Assembly: GCA_934476235.1 (NCBI GenBank)
Contig: CAKSNL010000001.1
Coordinates: forward strand, 310,001 to 374,000
Length of the DNA: 64,000 nt
From: an uncultured Clostridia bacterium
GTDB taxonomy: Bacteria > Bacillota > Clostridia > CAKSNL01 > HGM11501
Reading direction: 5' to 3'
The first letter of the stretch is position 1. Every line of letters starts with the position of its first letter. The notes under the pieces were generated by a model. It was not told the DNA's origin and ran no database searches. It saw nothing but the letters and a program-made list of their open reading frames with translations. Positions 32,991-43,212 of this stretch are shown here, one piece after another. The translations under genes were made by a program, and so were the position numbers.

Positions 32991-33857
32991 TTAAAATTCC
33001 GGAATAAAATCCTCCGACGCGGAGGAAAGCTCCTGTGTGTACGCGTTATCCATTCCCATATCGGCGCAGAAATCGATGAGCGAGTTATACTCTTTCTCCG
33101 TCACCCTCCGGCAAAGCTCCGGATAATCAGAAATCCCGGAAACGGGCGTATACTGGCTCATCAGGCTGAACATCACCATGTACCGGTACCTCTCAAAAAG
33201 AAGCTTTAAGGCTTTTTTCGACTCTGAAAGCCTCCCCGGCAAAAGGAGATGGCGGATCACAACGCCCGATGTCATGATTCCTCTTTCATTATAGGTTATT
33301 ACCGGCTTTTGCCTTGTCATCTCATCTATCGCCGAAAGCGCGGTTTCGGGATAATCCTGAGCAAGCGAATAGCGCTTTGCCGTTTCGGAATCAATATATT
33401 TAAAATCCGGAAGATAAACATCTACAAGTCCTTCGAGCATTTTAAGCGTTTCCGCCGTTTCATAGCCCGACGTGTTTAAGACGACGGGAAGCTTCAGTCC
33501 ATCCTCCCTCGCTTTTTTGAGAACCGGAATTATTTTATCGGCGAAATGCGTCGCCGTTATTAAGCTGATGCTCTCGGCACCCTCCCCGGCAAGCGAAAAA
33601 AACGTATCGTAAAGCTCGGATGAGCTCATACTCTTTCCGGTTTCCGCGCGCGAAATATCTTTATTCTGGCACATAACGCATTTTAACGGGCAGCCCGAAA
33701 AGAACACCGCTCCCGTGCCGTTTTCGCCGGAAATGCAGGGTTCCTCCCATTTATGGAGCATCACCTTTGCGACCCTCATTTCACTTTTGCACGAGCAAAA
33801 GCCCGGTTTAATTTCTCTGTCCGCCCCGCATTTTCGCGGGCATAGCATACACTTCAT
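32991..33857 (-). CDS. Radical-SAM protein, pyruvate-formate-lyase-activase-like
   Basis: A 288-aa radical SAM enzyme. It has an N-terminal cysteine-rich piece CMLCPRKCGADREIKPGFC (residues 3-21) and the 4Fe-4S motif CPLKCVMCQN (CxxxCxxC, about 56-65), with no full ferredoxin insert. It belongs to the COG1313-like group annotated as putative PFL activases; the real target is usually unknown. No glycyl-radical enzyme is next to it. The broken formate channel upstream is suggestive of lost formate metabolism but is not proof. Confidence 0.85.
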   Translation of the reverse strand: MKCMLCPRKCGADREIKPGFCSCKSEMRVAKVMLHKWEEPCISGENGTGAVFFSGCPLKCVMCQNKDISRAETGKSMSSSELYDTFFSLAGEGAESISLITATHFADKIIPVLKKAREDGLKLPVVLNTSGYETAETLKMLEGLVDVYLPDFKYIDSETAKRYSLAQDYPETALSAIDEMTRQKPVITYNERGIMTSGVVIRHLLLPGRLSESKKALKLLFERYRYMVMFSLMSQYTPVSGISDYPELCRRVTEKEYNSLIDFCADMGMDNAYTQELSSASEDFIPEF

Positions 33858-33873
33858 ATAGTTTACTCCTTAA

Positions 33874-33900
33874 AAACCGCCCCTTAAAAAGGGGCGGTTT
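33874..33900 (-). terminator. Terminator of the GH2-esterase operon
   Basis: Arms AAACCGCCCC/GGGGCGGTTT around TTAAAAA, 5 bp beyond the esterase stop, with TTTTT following on the minus strand. Confidence 0.85.
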
Positions 33901-33904
33901 TCTC

Positions 33905-34522
33905 TTACTTTGAATGAGACAATAACCAGTCGTATACCTCTTTATTCGTGTATGCGTTCTCCCAGCTATTGTGCTGAACATTTTCATATACCGTGAAACG
34001 CGCATTTCCGCCGGTGCGGTTTACCGCGTTCACCATTTTAACGCTCTCCTCGAAATAGACCGACGGGTCGAGCATGCCGTGGTGAGCCCAAACGGGAACG
34101 GTTTTAAGCCTTCCCGCATTCCAGTACATTCCGCCGCCGCAGACCGGGACGATTGCCGCGAAATATTCCGGGCGCGTCATTCCTATCTGCCAGGTGGTAT
34201 AGCCGCCCATGGACGCGCCCATAGCATAAAAATGCTTATCGTCCGTGTACTCGGCATTTCTCACCATCTCGGCAAAGTCCAAAAGCTCATTGAATATCTC
34301 AAACCACGTATCGGCATAGCACTGGGGCGAAACGACGATGAAACGGTTTTCGTTAATTTTGTCAAGTGCGTGGTGAATGAAATGGTCCTTGATTATTTCA
34401 ATGTCCGTCCCTCTGCCTCCGGCTCCGTGAATGTGGAGTATCACCGGCATTTTTCCGCCTGTGTACCCTTCGGGAAAACGGACGGTATAACTGAGTTTAT
34501 TGAATTTCCTTACTTCTATCAT
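33905..34522 (-). CDS. Alpha/beta-hydrolase, esterase/prolyl-oligopeptidase-like
   Basis: A 205-aa cytosolic hydrolase with oxyanion region HIHGAGGRG, nucleophile Ser in GASMGGY, Asp in HGMLDPSV and His in NVQHNSWENAY. It resembles phospholipase/carboxylesterase-type enzymes found with glycan-degradation genes, often deacetylating or deferuloylating sugars. The start is the ATG at 34522. GGAGAG lies in the last codons of the upstream GH2 gene, so translation is coupled. It is the last gene of the four-gene galactosidase operon. Confidence 0.85.
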   Translation of the reverse strand: MIEVRKFNKLSYTVRFPEGYTGGKMPVILHIHGAGGRGTDIEIIKDHFIHHALDKINENRFIVVSPQCYADTWFEIFNELLDFAEMVRNAEYTDDKHFYAMGASMGGYTTWQIGMTRPEYFAAIVPVCGGGMYWNAGRLKTVPVWAHHGMLDPSVYFEESVKMVNAVNRTGGNARFTVYENVQHNSWENAYTNKEVYDWLLSHSK

Positions 34523-34526
34523 ATTA

Positions 34527-37340
34527 TCACTCTCCATAAAAACTGAATGTAAAGTCGTCAAACGGAATCTGGTATTTCGCATCCACCTGCGGTCCGCAGC
34601 TGTTGGAGCCGATTCCCGTTACCTTATAGTCGATTCTGACGAAAGTTGTGCCGTCGCCCTTAAGCTCGTCCGTATGCATCGCATTCGTGAGCATTTTAGA
34701 GTCAAACTCCGAAACATTGAAGCAGAACGGCACGTCAGAGGTTATCTTAAGACCGGACGAAAGCGCGAGTGCGCGTGTACCCTCATGGTTTCCGTGTTCC
34801 TGAGGAACAACGTAAGGAACATACTCCTTCTTTGCCGTGCTCTCAAAGTGTCCGAACGAAACATGATGGCTTATGTCCGTATAGTTCTCATAAGGTCCCA
34901 TACCGAGATAAGAGAAGCTCTCGTTTTCCTTCACCGTCTTAAACTCAAAGCCGAGGCGCGGAAGGAAGGTACGAAGCGGTCTTCTGTCAAATCTGCCTTT
35001 TAAGGTGACCTTTACCTTTCCGTCGTCAAAGAACTCATAGGAAAGCTCATACCTTAAGAACGGCATTCTCGAAACGCCGGCAAGAGAGGCATTAAATGTT
35101 ACTTTATTGCCGCTTATCTTATAGCCGTAGCACTTCTGGTGCGTCCTGTCGATTCTGTCCTCTCTGCGCGTCGCGGTTAACGTTCTTTCATTATCCGTGG
35201 GCGCGCGCCAAACAGAAAGAGTTATGGGGGTCTTTAATATTTCCCTGCCCTTTTCTTTAATGCTTACGATATTTCCTGTAAGAAGGCAAACTGTGTATTC
35301 CTTTGTACCCGCCTTAACTTTAACCGCACCGTCGGACTCTTCAATCCTTAGCTTCGCGCCGTGCTTTATCTTTTTAACCGCGCCGGGCGAGGTGAACGAA
35401 ACAAAGCCCTTAACCTCTCCGTCCTTTTCAAGATAAAGCTCGATAGATTCTCCCGCCTCTGTCTCCTTTAAGAATCTGAAGGGAGCCTTTAATTCCATGC
35501 TCTTATGCGGCTCAAGGCTTATTTTTATAATCTTCTCGCTCATCTTTTCGCCGTTTAAGGTATGGACGAATTTTAACGTAAACTCTGAAAGATCCGTAAA
35601 GTCATAGCGATTAGTGATCTTTATAACTCCGTCCCCGTACTCTGCTTTTATACCCTGATAAGCGTATTTTGCCTCTATCGTGCCGGGTTTAAAGCTTCTG
35701 TCATAGAAGGTCAGCCCGTCGCAGCAGAAATTGCCGTCGTGCGTTTCATCGTCAAAGTCGCCGCCGTATTTCGCAACGCCGTCAACCAGGCATGTATGAT
35801 CGGTCCACTCCCAAATGCAGCCGCCTATGAAAATGGGCTTTGAATAGAATTCTTCAACATAGTCATAAACATCGCCGGGGCCGTTGCCCATCGCGTGCGA
35901 ATATTCGCAGAGGAATATCGGACGGTCGTCGCCGAGCGAGGCTAAACGCTCCATCTCGCCGAGCGATGGATACATTCTGCTCCTTACGTCCACCGCGGCG
36001 AAATCGCGGACCTCCGCCGCTCTCTCATAATGGCGGAGGCGCGTGTTGTCGCGCTCATGCGCCCAGTTAAGCATCGCCTCTGTATTTCTGCCGTAGCCCG
36101 CCTCATTTCCGGCAGACCACATGATGACGCATGCGTGGTTCTTGTCGCGCTCCACCATGCGGATCATTCTGTCCATATGCATGTCAAAAAATTCCGGGTT
36201 ATAGCAGGGCCAGATGCCGTTATCGTCATATCCCGGATAGGGATTCGTCTGCCTTAAGCAGAAACCGTGCGCCTCATTATCCGTCTCATCGACAACATAG
36301 AAGCCGATCTCGTCCGCCATGTTTAAAAACTCGGGCGTGGGCGGATAGTGGCTGGTTCTTATACAGTTGATGTTTAATGACTTCATCTTTAAAAGCTCGT
36401 CGCGCAAAAATTCGTCGCTCTCGCAGTATCCGTCAAGATAGTGCGTGTCGTGGTGGTTGACACCCTTTAATTTAACCGACTGACCGTTAATGAAGAGTCC
36501 GTTCTTATTCGCCTTTATCTCGCGCATGCCGACCTTAAATGGAATAAACTCGCCCGCTTTTTTAACGACCACCGTGTATAAATAGGGCTTTTCCGCGTTC
36601 CATAAAACGGGGGACTCAAGCTTTTTGCCGAGGCTTTTTCCCTCAGCGTCAAAAATCTCATAATCGGGCTCGGACACGGTAATCTTTTTCGTGTCCGCCT
36701 TTATTTCAATGTCCTTCGCGTGATTCTCTGCACGCGAAAGAAGATAAACATCACGGAAAATCCCGTTGTATCTGAAAAAGTCCTGATCTTCAAGATAGCT
36801 TCCTGCACACCATTTTAACACCTTCGCGGTGAGCGTGTTTTTGCCCTTTTTAACATAGGGCGTAATGTCAAACTCCGCCTGAAGGTGGCTGCCCTGTGAG
36901 CATCCGGCATATTCCCCGTTGATATAAAGATATATAAACGACGAAACTCCTTCAAAAACTATGTATGTTTCCCTTTTTGCCCAGTCCTCCGAAACTTCAA
37001 ACTCTCTCTCATAAACTCCGCAGGGGTTAATGTCCGGCACATAGGGAGGATCAACCGGATAAGGATAGTTGATATTGGTGTAGTTCGGCTTTTCATAGCC
37101 CAGGGTCTGCCAGCAGGAGGGCACCTTCACCTTGTCCCACTTATCAGGAGTAAGCGATGCGTCCGCCTCGGACTCATAGAACTTAAAGTTCCACTCGCCG
37201 TTTAAAAGTTTATAATACGCCGAGGTCTCTTTTTTCCCCGAAAGCGCTTTTTCAAGGCTTTCGTAAGGGATGTAATAAGCGCGCTGCGCCTCTCTTTTTT
37301 CGCCCGTAAGACGGGGATTCTCGTAATGTCTCATATTCAC
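34527..37340 (-). CDS. GH2 beta-galactosidase, paralogue 1
   Basis: A 937-aa LacZ-type enzyme. It has a sugar-binding domain (about 20-205), an immunoglobulin-like domain (about 215-280), a TIM barrel with acid/base Glu413 (MWSAGNEAGYG) and nucleophile Glu479 (FLCEYSHAMGNGPG), and then domains 4 and 5. The ending RVDYKVTGIGSNSCGP is typical. No signal peptide. It overlaps the upstream paralogue by 4 bp. Residues about 222-272 are almost identical to the same region in both neighbours. Confidence 0.94.
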   Translation of the reverse strand: MNMRHYENPRLTGEKREAQRAYYIPYESLEKALSGKKETSAYYKLLNGEWNFKFYESEADASLTPDKWDKVKVPSCWQTLGYEKPNYTNINYPYPVDPPYVPDINPCGVYEREFEVSEDWAKRETYIVFEGVSSFIYLYINGEYAGCSQGSHLQAEFDITPYVKKGKNTLTAKVLKWCAGSYLEDQDFFRYNGIFRDVYLLSRAENHAKDIEIKADTKKITVSEPDYEIFDAEGKSLGKKLESPVLWNAEKPYLYTVVVKKAGEFIPFKVGMREIKANKNGLFINGQSVKLKGVNHHDTHYLDGYCESDEFLRDELLKMKSLNINCIRTSHYPPTPEFLNMADEIGFYVVDETDNEAHGFCLRQTNPYPGYDDNGIWPCYNPEFFDMHMDRMIRMVERDKNHACVIMWSAGNEAGYGRNTEAMLNWAHERDNTRLRHYERAAEVRDFAAVDVRSRMYPSLGEMERLASLGDDRPIFLCEYSHAMGNGPGDVYDYVEEFYSKPIFIGGCIWEWTDHTCLVDGVAKYGGDFDDETHDGNFCCDGLTFYDRSFKPGTIEAKYAYQGIKAEYGDGVIKITNRYDFTDLSEFTLKFVHTLNGEKMSEKIIKISLEPHKSMELKAPFRFLKETEAGESIELYLEKDGEVKGFVSFTSPGAVKKIKHGAKLRIEESDGAVKVKAGTKEYTVCLLTGNIVSIKEKGREILKTPITLSVWRAPTDNERTLTATRREDRIDRTHQKCYGYKISGNKVTFNASLAGVSRMPFLRYELSYEFFDDGKVKVTLKGRFDRRPLRTFLPRLGFEFKTVKENESFSYLGMGPYENYTDISHHVSFGHFESTAKKEYVPYVVPQEHGNHEGTRALALSSGLKITSDVPFCFNVSEFDSKMLTNAMHTDELKGDGTTFVRIDYKVTGIGSNSCGPQVDAKYQIPFDDFTFSFYGE

Positions 37341-40132
37341 CCAACCTTAATAAAAAATTCAAACCTGAATTTCCCGAAGGGAACCCTGTAGCGCTCTGCA
37401 AGCTCCGGGCCGCAGCTTGCAGATCCGAGCCCCGAATCGGCAAAGTCCACCCGAACGTTGGTATAGGGCGTTTTTTTGCCTTCAAGCTCAAAATCGTGCG
37501 AAGCATCCGTCAGCGTTGCGCTGTCATATTCCGTAACGGCAAATTCAAAAGCTTTGTCTGCACTAAACATTATGCCACAGTCAAGTGAAAATTGCAAGAC
37601 ATTTTTGTGATTTCCGTAATCCTGGGGAACGGTGTAAGGAACATATTCTTTTTCCGCGGTGCTTTCAAAGCGCCCGAACTTAACGCCGTGGCACATATCG
37701 GCATAATTCTCATAAGGTCCCATGCCGACATATGAAAATGCCGGATTTTCCCCGTTTATCTTAAATTCAAACCCGAGGCGCGGAAGAAAAGCGTTAAGCT
37801 TATCTTTATGAATTTCGCCGGATAAGGTGACCTTTAATCCGTCCGAAAATATTTCGTACGACTTTTCATAGTGCATGAACGGTTCTCTCGACACTCCGGC
37901 AAGCGACGAGGAAAATGTGACCTTGTTGCCGTTTACCTCTGAACTATAGTTTTTCTCGTGAGTGTAGCGGAGCTTGTCGCTCGTCCAGCCGGGAAGAGGT
38001 CTGCCGTCATTATCCACCGGCGCGCGCCATACGGTAATCTCCGACGGCTTTGCGAGAAGATTTTTCTCTCCCTTATATATCGCCTTGATCTGACCGGTTT
38101 TTTTATCTATCTTAAACGCCCCGAGCAAAAAGTCCTTGCCGCTCCCGGTAATCTCTCCGGGTTTTCCGGTTTTAACCGGCGTGATCTCGCAGTCCGTCTT
38201 AAGACTCGAAAGAGCAATCTCTTTTTCACCGTCATAAAGCGAAAGATTTATGTATGCTCCCATGGGCGCATCTGCCGGTAGCTTGAACGGAACATCAATC
38301 TCCGTCTTTTCGTGCGGTGCGAGCGAAAGCGAAATGTCGCGCTCCTCTTTAACCTCTCCTCCTGTAACAAGCTGCGCCACGAGCTTAAACTCGGAAAGAT
38401 CGGTAAAGTCAAAACGGTTCTCTATCGTAATCTTATCGCCCGAAAGGCTTGCTTTCATATTCTGGAAGGCATATTTCGCCTCATAGCTTCCGCCTTTTTT
38501 GCTCCTGTCGGCAAGCACGATTCCGTCCAAGCAGAACTTGCCGTCATGCGTTTCCTCTTTAAAGTCTCCGCCGTATTTTAATTTTCCGTCCTCTCTCACC
38601 GCGTGGTCAGCCCATTCCCAGATGCAGCCGCCGATAAAGAGGGGATTTTTATAAAAGTGCTCGGTATAGTCGTAAACGTCACCGGGACCGTTACCCATGG
38701 AGGCGGAGAACTCGCACAGAAAGAGCGGTCTCTCATCGCCGAGCGCGGCGATACGGTCCATCTCCGGCATAGAGGGGTACATTCTGCTCCTTACATCGAC
38801 CTCCGCCATATCGCGTGCCACCCATGCGCCCTCGTAATGAGCCGGGCGCGAAGAGTCGATTTTCTTTATTTCACTTAACATCGCCTCGGAATTGACCCCG
38901 AAGTTTGATTCGTTTCCTATCGACCACATAACGACCGACGCGTGATTCTTGTCACGCTCCACCGTGCGCCTGATGCGCTCGGTGAGTGCCTCTCTGCACT
39001 CGGGGTTATGGCTCGGCCAGATGATGTTATCGTCATATCCTCTGTAGGCGCTGATGCTGCGCGATGTAAAGCCGTGGGTCTCATAATCCGCCTCGTCCAC
39101 GATGTAAAAGCCGATCTCATCCGCAAGGTCCAGCATTTCGGGGCACGGTGGGTAGTGGCTTGTTCTTATGCAGTTAACGTTAAAGCTCTTTATTAACAAA
39201 AGCTCCTTTTTAAGCGCCTCATAAGAAAACGTCCACCCGGTGTCTGGGTGCGAGTCGTGGCGGTTCACGCCCTTTAACTTGACTGACTGTCCGTTTATGA
39301 AAAATCCGTTTTTATTGACCTCAATTTTTCTCATGCCGACCTTAAAGGGGATAAATTCGCCCGCCTTTTTAACGACTACCGTGTATAAATAAGGCTTTTC
39401 CGCGTTCCACAAAACGGGGGACTCAACCCTTCTGCCGAGGCTTTTTCCCTCGGCGTCAAATATCTCGTAATCGGGCTCGGACACCTTTATTTCTTTATCG
39501 TCCGCGTCAATTCTTATGTCAAATGCGTGCCCCTCGGGGCGGGTCAGAAGATACACATCGCGGAAGATTCCGTGCATTCTGAAGCAGTCCTGATCCTCAT
39601 AATAGCTCCCGGCGCACCACTTTAAGACCTTTGCTATAATCGTGTTCTCGCCCTCATTTATAAAGGGCGTAATATCAAACTCCGCAGTTAAGTGGCTTCC
39701 CGTGCTTGCGCCTGCGTATTTTCCGTTCACATAAAGGTAAAGGCATGAGGAAACGCCGTCAAAAACGATATAGGTCTTTCCCTTTTTCGAAAGCGTGACC
39801 TTTTTTTCGTAAAGCCCCGCCGGGTTATCGTCCGGCACGTAAGGCGGGTCGACCGGAAACGGGTAATCATAGTTTGTGTACTGATGGTTTCCGTATCCTG
39901 AAAATTCCCAGCACGAAGGCACGGTTATTTCGTCCCACTCTTTATTGCTAATGTCCGCGTCCTCCTCGGACAAAAAGTATCTAAAGTTCCATTTGCCGTT
40001 TAAGGACCTGTAAAAATCCGACCTTTCCCTGTCATAAGAAAGCGCTTTTTCAAGGCTGTCGAAAGGGATGTAGTGCGCTCTCGGGGCAAGGCGGTTCTCG
40101 CCCGTAAAACCGTAGTCTTCGTACTGTCTCAT
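37337..40132 (-). CDS. GH2 beta-galactosidase, paralogue 2
   Basis: A 931-aa LacZ-type enzyme with the same five-domain order. Acid/base Glu408 (MWSIGNESNFG) and nucleophile Glu474 (FLCEFSASMGNGPG) are intact. The SHAMGN of classical LacZ is SASMGN here, a change beside the nucleophile that may alter the aglycone site. It overlaps paralogue 1 by 4 bp and follows paralogue 3 by 14 bp. Confidence 0.94.
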   Translation of the reverse strand: MRQYEDYGFTGENRLAPRAHYIPFDSLEKALSYDRERSDFYRSLNGKWNFRYFLSEEDADISNKEWDEITVPSCWEFSGYGNHQYTNYDYPFPVDPPYVPDDNPAGLYEKKVTLSKKGKTYIVFDGVSSCLYLYVNGKYAGASTGSHLTAEFDITPFINEGENTIIAKVLKWCAGSYYEDQDCFRMHGIFRDVYLLTRPEGHAFDIRIDADDKEIKVSEPDYEIFDAEGKSLGRRVESPVLWNAEKPYLYTVVVKKAGEFIPFKVGMRKIEVNKNGFFINGQSVKLKGVNRHDSHPDTGWTFSYEALKKELLLIKSFNVNCIRTSHYPPCPEMLDLADEIGFYIVDEADYETHGFTSRSISAYRGYDDNIIWPSHNPECREALTERIRRTVERDKNHASVVMWSIGNESNFGVNSEAMLSEIKKIDSSRPAHYEGAWVARDMAEVDVRSRMYPSMPEMDRIAALGDERPLFLCEFSASMGNGPGDVYDYTEHFYKNPLFIGGCIWEWADHAVREDGKLKYGGDFKEETHDGKFCLDGIVLADRSKKGGSYEAKYAFQNMKASLSGDKITIENRFDFTDLSEFKLVAQLVTGGEVKEERDISLSLAPHEKTEIDVPFKLPADAPMGAYINLSLYDGEKEIALSSLKTDCEITPVKTGKPGEITGSGKDFLLGAFKIDKKTGQIKAIYKGEKNLLAKPSEITVWRAPVDNDGRPLPGWTSDKLRYTHEKNYSSEVNGNKVTFSSSLAGVSREPFMHYEKSYEIFSDGLKVTLSGEIHKDKLNAFLPRLGFEFKINGENPAFSYVGMGPYENYADMCHGVKFGRFESTAEKEYVPYTVPQDYGNHKNVLQFSLDCGIMFSADKAFEFAVTEYDSATLTDASHDFELEGKKTPYTNVRVDFADSGLGSASCGPELAERYRVPFGKFRFEFFIKVG

Positions 40133-40146
40133 AAAATTACCTCACT

Positions 40147-43002
40147 TTATTTAATATAGAAGGAAAATTTAATCTCCTTTTCAATAATTTTATGCTCGGG
40201 GCGAAGAACCGGACCGCAGCTTGCCGAGCCGATTCCCGTGACGCGGTAGTCGACCCTTATGTTGGTAAGCCCGTTCTTTTTAAGCTCGTCTGTGTGCTTC
40301 GCCGCCGCAAGCGTCATTGTATCGTAATCCGACACGTTTATTTCAAATGTATTGTCCGTCATGAATTTAAGACCCGTGTCAAGCGAAAGGCAGGTGCACC
40401 CGAAGTGATTGCCGTGCTCCTGAGGCATCGGATAGGGCACATACTCCTTTGACGCGCTTGACGAATAGAGTCCCGACGGAGCATGAAGGTGCATGTCGCA
40501 GTAGCTCTCGTAAGGTCCCATTCCGTAATAGGTGAAGCCAAGGTCCGTTACCGGGTTTGAAAATTCAAATCCCAGCCTCGGCAAAAATGTGGGATACTGA
40601 GGCTTAACATGGCAATTTGCCGTCACCTTAACCGTACCGTCCGTGAAAAATTCATAGTCTGTTTTATAGCGAAGATAAGGCTCTCTCGAAACGCCGGAAA
40701 GCGACGCATCGACCGTTATCTTATTTCCCGAAACCTCGCAGGAATAAACCTTTAAGTGGCACTTATTCATGTTTTCGGAGTGTGTGTTGTCCCTGTCAAG
40801 CTCCCAGTATGTTTTAAAGTGGCGCTCATTGTCCGTCGCCGCCTTGTAGGTCGTGAGTCTTATGGGCGACGCCAGATTTTCGATGCCGTTTTTCTTCATG
40901 CTGACAAGCTCGCCGTAATGCATGTCAAAAACATATGAAAATCCGCTGCCGGTGATGTACGAGAAATTGCCCTCAGTTGCAATTTCAGCCTTTCTGCCGT
41001 GCGAAATTTTCTTCTTTTTGCACTCGGGCAGCTCAAAAGACGTCATCGCAACGTCAAAGGAATTTTTCTCAAGCGTGAAAATGATGTGCGCGCCGAGCGT
41101 GCATGTATCAGGAATCCCGAACGGTATTTTAAAGCTTGTCTCGCCGTGGGGCGGGCAGTCAAGCGTCATGTGCTCTTCCTTTACTATCCTGCCGTCAACT
41201 TCCAGGCGGCACACCGCGTCAAACTCGTTTAAGTCCGTGTGGCTGTAACGGCTCTTTACCTTTATCACATCGCCGTCGCGCGTTGCCTTCATATACTGGT
41301 AAGCATATTTTAAGTTGCGGCTTCCGGCTTTTAAGCTCCTGTCCGCGAAAACAAGTCCGTCAACGCAGAAGTTGCCGTCCGTTATCTCCTCTCCGAAATC
41401 GCCGCCGTATTTTGCGACGCCGTTTTCCATAACAACATGATCAGCCCACTCCCAGATACAGCCGCCAAGGTGCTTTTTGTATTCATAGAATTTATCCACG
41501 AAAAGGTCGATCTCGCCGGGGCTGTTGCCCATAGCGTGCCCGAATTCGATGTTTATGTACGGGCGCATATCGGGCTCCGCCATTATCTCGTCAATGCATT
41601 CAAGATTGGGATACATTCTGCAGCGGATATCCGTGTCGCACTTATAGTCAACCTGTCTTGCGCGCTCATAGAACACTATTCTTGAAGAATCGCGCTTGTG
41701 TCCCCATTCAAGCATGGCGTCAAAGTTCGGTCCGTAGTTGGACTCGTTTCCGCACGACCACATAATGACCGATGCGTGGTTTTTGTCGCGCTCCACCATT
41801 CTTGAAAGTCTTTCTATGAACATTATTTTCCAGTCCGGTCTGTTGCAGGGCCATGCCGGGTCAACATCGCCCGCGACAAATGTTCCTCCGCCGCCGATGT
41901 TTCTTGTGTTAAAACCGTGACTTTCCATGTCCGCCTCGTCGATAACGTAAAATCCGAGCTCATCTGTCATATTCAAAAACTCCGGAACGGGCGGATAGTG
42001 GCTCGTTCTGATGCAGTTGATGTTTAATGCCTTCATTTTAAGGAGCTCATCGTAAAGAAAATCGTCCGTCACATAGTATCCCGTCAGGGGGTTCGTGTCG
42101 TGGTGGTTCACACCCATCATCTTGACGGGCGAGCCGTTAATGAGAACCTCGCCCTCCGAATTTATTATTATCTCGCGCATACCGACCTTAAAGGGAATAA
42201 ATTCGCCCGCTTTTTTAACGACAACGGTATAGATATAAGGCTTTTCCGCACTCCAGAGTATGGGCTTTTCAACGGTTTTGCCGAGGCTTTTTCCCTCCGC
42301 ATCAAAAATTTCATAGTCCGGCTCGGACACTTCGATTTTTTTCGTATCCGCCTTTATTTCAACGTCAACCGCATGCCCCTTTGCGCGCGAAAGAAGGTAA
42401 ACGTCTCTGAAAATGCCGTTCATTCTGAAGCAGTCCTGGTCCTCCAGATAGCTTCCGATGCACCACTTTAAGACCTTGACTGTAACGGTGTTCGTTCCCT
42501 CTTTAACAAACGGCGTTATGTTAAATTCCGACTGCATTCTCGATACCATCGAAAAGCCGGCGTATTTTCCGTTCACATAAAGGAAAAGGCAGGTCGCCGC
42601 TCCCTCGAAAACGATATATGTTTCTCTTTTCGCCCAATCGGAATTGATTTCAAATGTTCTTTTGTAAACACCCGCCGGGTTATCGTCCGGCACGAAGGGC
42701 GGGTCAACCGGGAACGGGAAGTTAAGGTTCGTGTACTGGTTGCGGTCATAGCCCTGCATCTGCCAGCAGGAGGGCACATCCGTCCTGTCCCGGAAATCAA
42801 TTTCGTCCACATTTTCCGGCACGTCAATGTCGCGCTCATAGTAGCGAAAATCCCACTTTCCGTTTAAGAGTCTGTAAAAGGCAGACTCCCCCCTTTTTCC
42901 GGCAAGAGCTTTTTTAAGCGAATCATAAGGGATATAATAGCTTCTCTCTTTTTCCCGATTCTCCGATGTCTTCTCCGGGCGTTCATAAATTCTGGTTTTC
43001 AT
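40147..43002 (-). CDS. GH2 beta-galactosidase, paralogue 3
   Basis: A 951-aa LacZ-type enzyme and first gene of the operon. Acid/base Glu420 (MWSCGNESNYG) and nucleophile Glu486 are present, but the nucleophile context is NIEFGHAMGNSPGE instead of the usual CEYSHAMGNG. A glycine-rich insertion, NIGGGGTFVAGD (about 368-379), lies in the barrel. These changes suggest a different substrate, for example another beta-galactoside or a galacturonide. A promoter lies 24 bp upstream. Confidence 0.93.
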   Translation of the reverse strand: MKTRIYERPEKTSENREKERSYYIPYDSLKKALAGKRGESAFYRLLNGKWDFRYYERDIDVPENVDEIDFRDRTDVPSCWQMQGYDRNQYTNLNFPFPVDPPFVPDDNPAGVYKRTFEINSDWAKRETYIVFEGAATCLFLYVNGKYAGFSMVSRMQSEFNITPFVKEGTNTVTVKVLKWCIGSYLEDQDCFRMNGIFRDVYLLSRAKGHAVDVEIKADTKKIEVSEPDYEIFDAEGKSLGKTVEKPILWSAEKPYIYTVVVKKAGEFIPFKVGMREIIINSEGEVLINGSPVKMMGVNHHDTNPLTGYYVTDDFLYDELLKMKALNINCIRTSHYPPVPEFLNMTDELGFYVIDEADMESHGFNTRNIGGGGTFVAGDVDPAWPCNRPDWKIMFIERLSRMVERDKNHASVIMWSCGNESNYGPNFDAMLEWGHKRDSSRIVFYERARQVDYKCDTDIRCRMYPNLECIDEIMAEPDMRPYINIEFGHAMGNSPGEIDLFVDKFYEYKKHLGGCIWEWADHVVMENGVAKYGGDFGEEITDGNFCVDGLVFADRSLKAGSRNLKYAYQYMKATRDGDVIKVKSRYSHTDLNEFDAVCRLEVDGRIVKEEHMTLDCPPHGETSFKIPFGIPDTCTLGAHIIFTLEKNSFDVAMTSFELPECKKKKISHGRKAEIATEGNFSYITGSGFSYVFDMHYGELVSMKKNGIENLASPIRLTTYKAATDNERHFKTYWELDRDNTHSENMNKCHLKVYSCEVSGNKITVDASLSGVSREPYLRYKTDYEFFTDGTVKVTANCHVKPQYPTFLPRLGFEFSNPVTDLGFTYYGMGPYESYCDMHLHAPSGLYSSSASKEYVPYPMPQEHGNHFGCTCLSLDTGLKFMTDNTFEINVSDYDTMTLAAAKHTDELKKNGLTNIRVDYRVTGIGSASCGPVLRPEHKIIEKEIKFSFYIK

Positions 43003-43025
43003 AAGAAAATCATCCTTTCTTTTGA

Positions 43026-43054
43026 ATTATATCACGGCGAGATAAAATATGCAA
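43026..43054 (-). promoter_or_regulatory. Promoter of the GH2-esterase operon
   Basis: TTGCAT (43054-43049), 17 bp, TATAAT (43031-43026). The remaining gap to the ileS terminator (43055-43172) is AT-rich, with nothing else recognised. Confidence 0.7.
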
Positions 43055-43172
43055 GCATTTTTTCTTCACTTTTCATTATAAAGCATATAATTTTCAAAAT
43101 CAATGCAAATATGTTGCGAAAAATATAACAAAACTGCGATTTAAAAACCCCGGCAATTATCTTTCCCAAGAA

Positions 43173-43210
43173 AAAAGAACCGTTTCACTTTCATGTGAAA
43201 CGGTTCTTTT
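43173..43210 (-). terminator. Terminator of ileS
   Basis: Perfect 16-bp arms AAAAGAACCGTTTCAC/GTGAAACGGTTCTTTT, three bases from the ileS stop. Confidence 0.9.
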
Positions 43211-43212
43211 AA

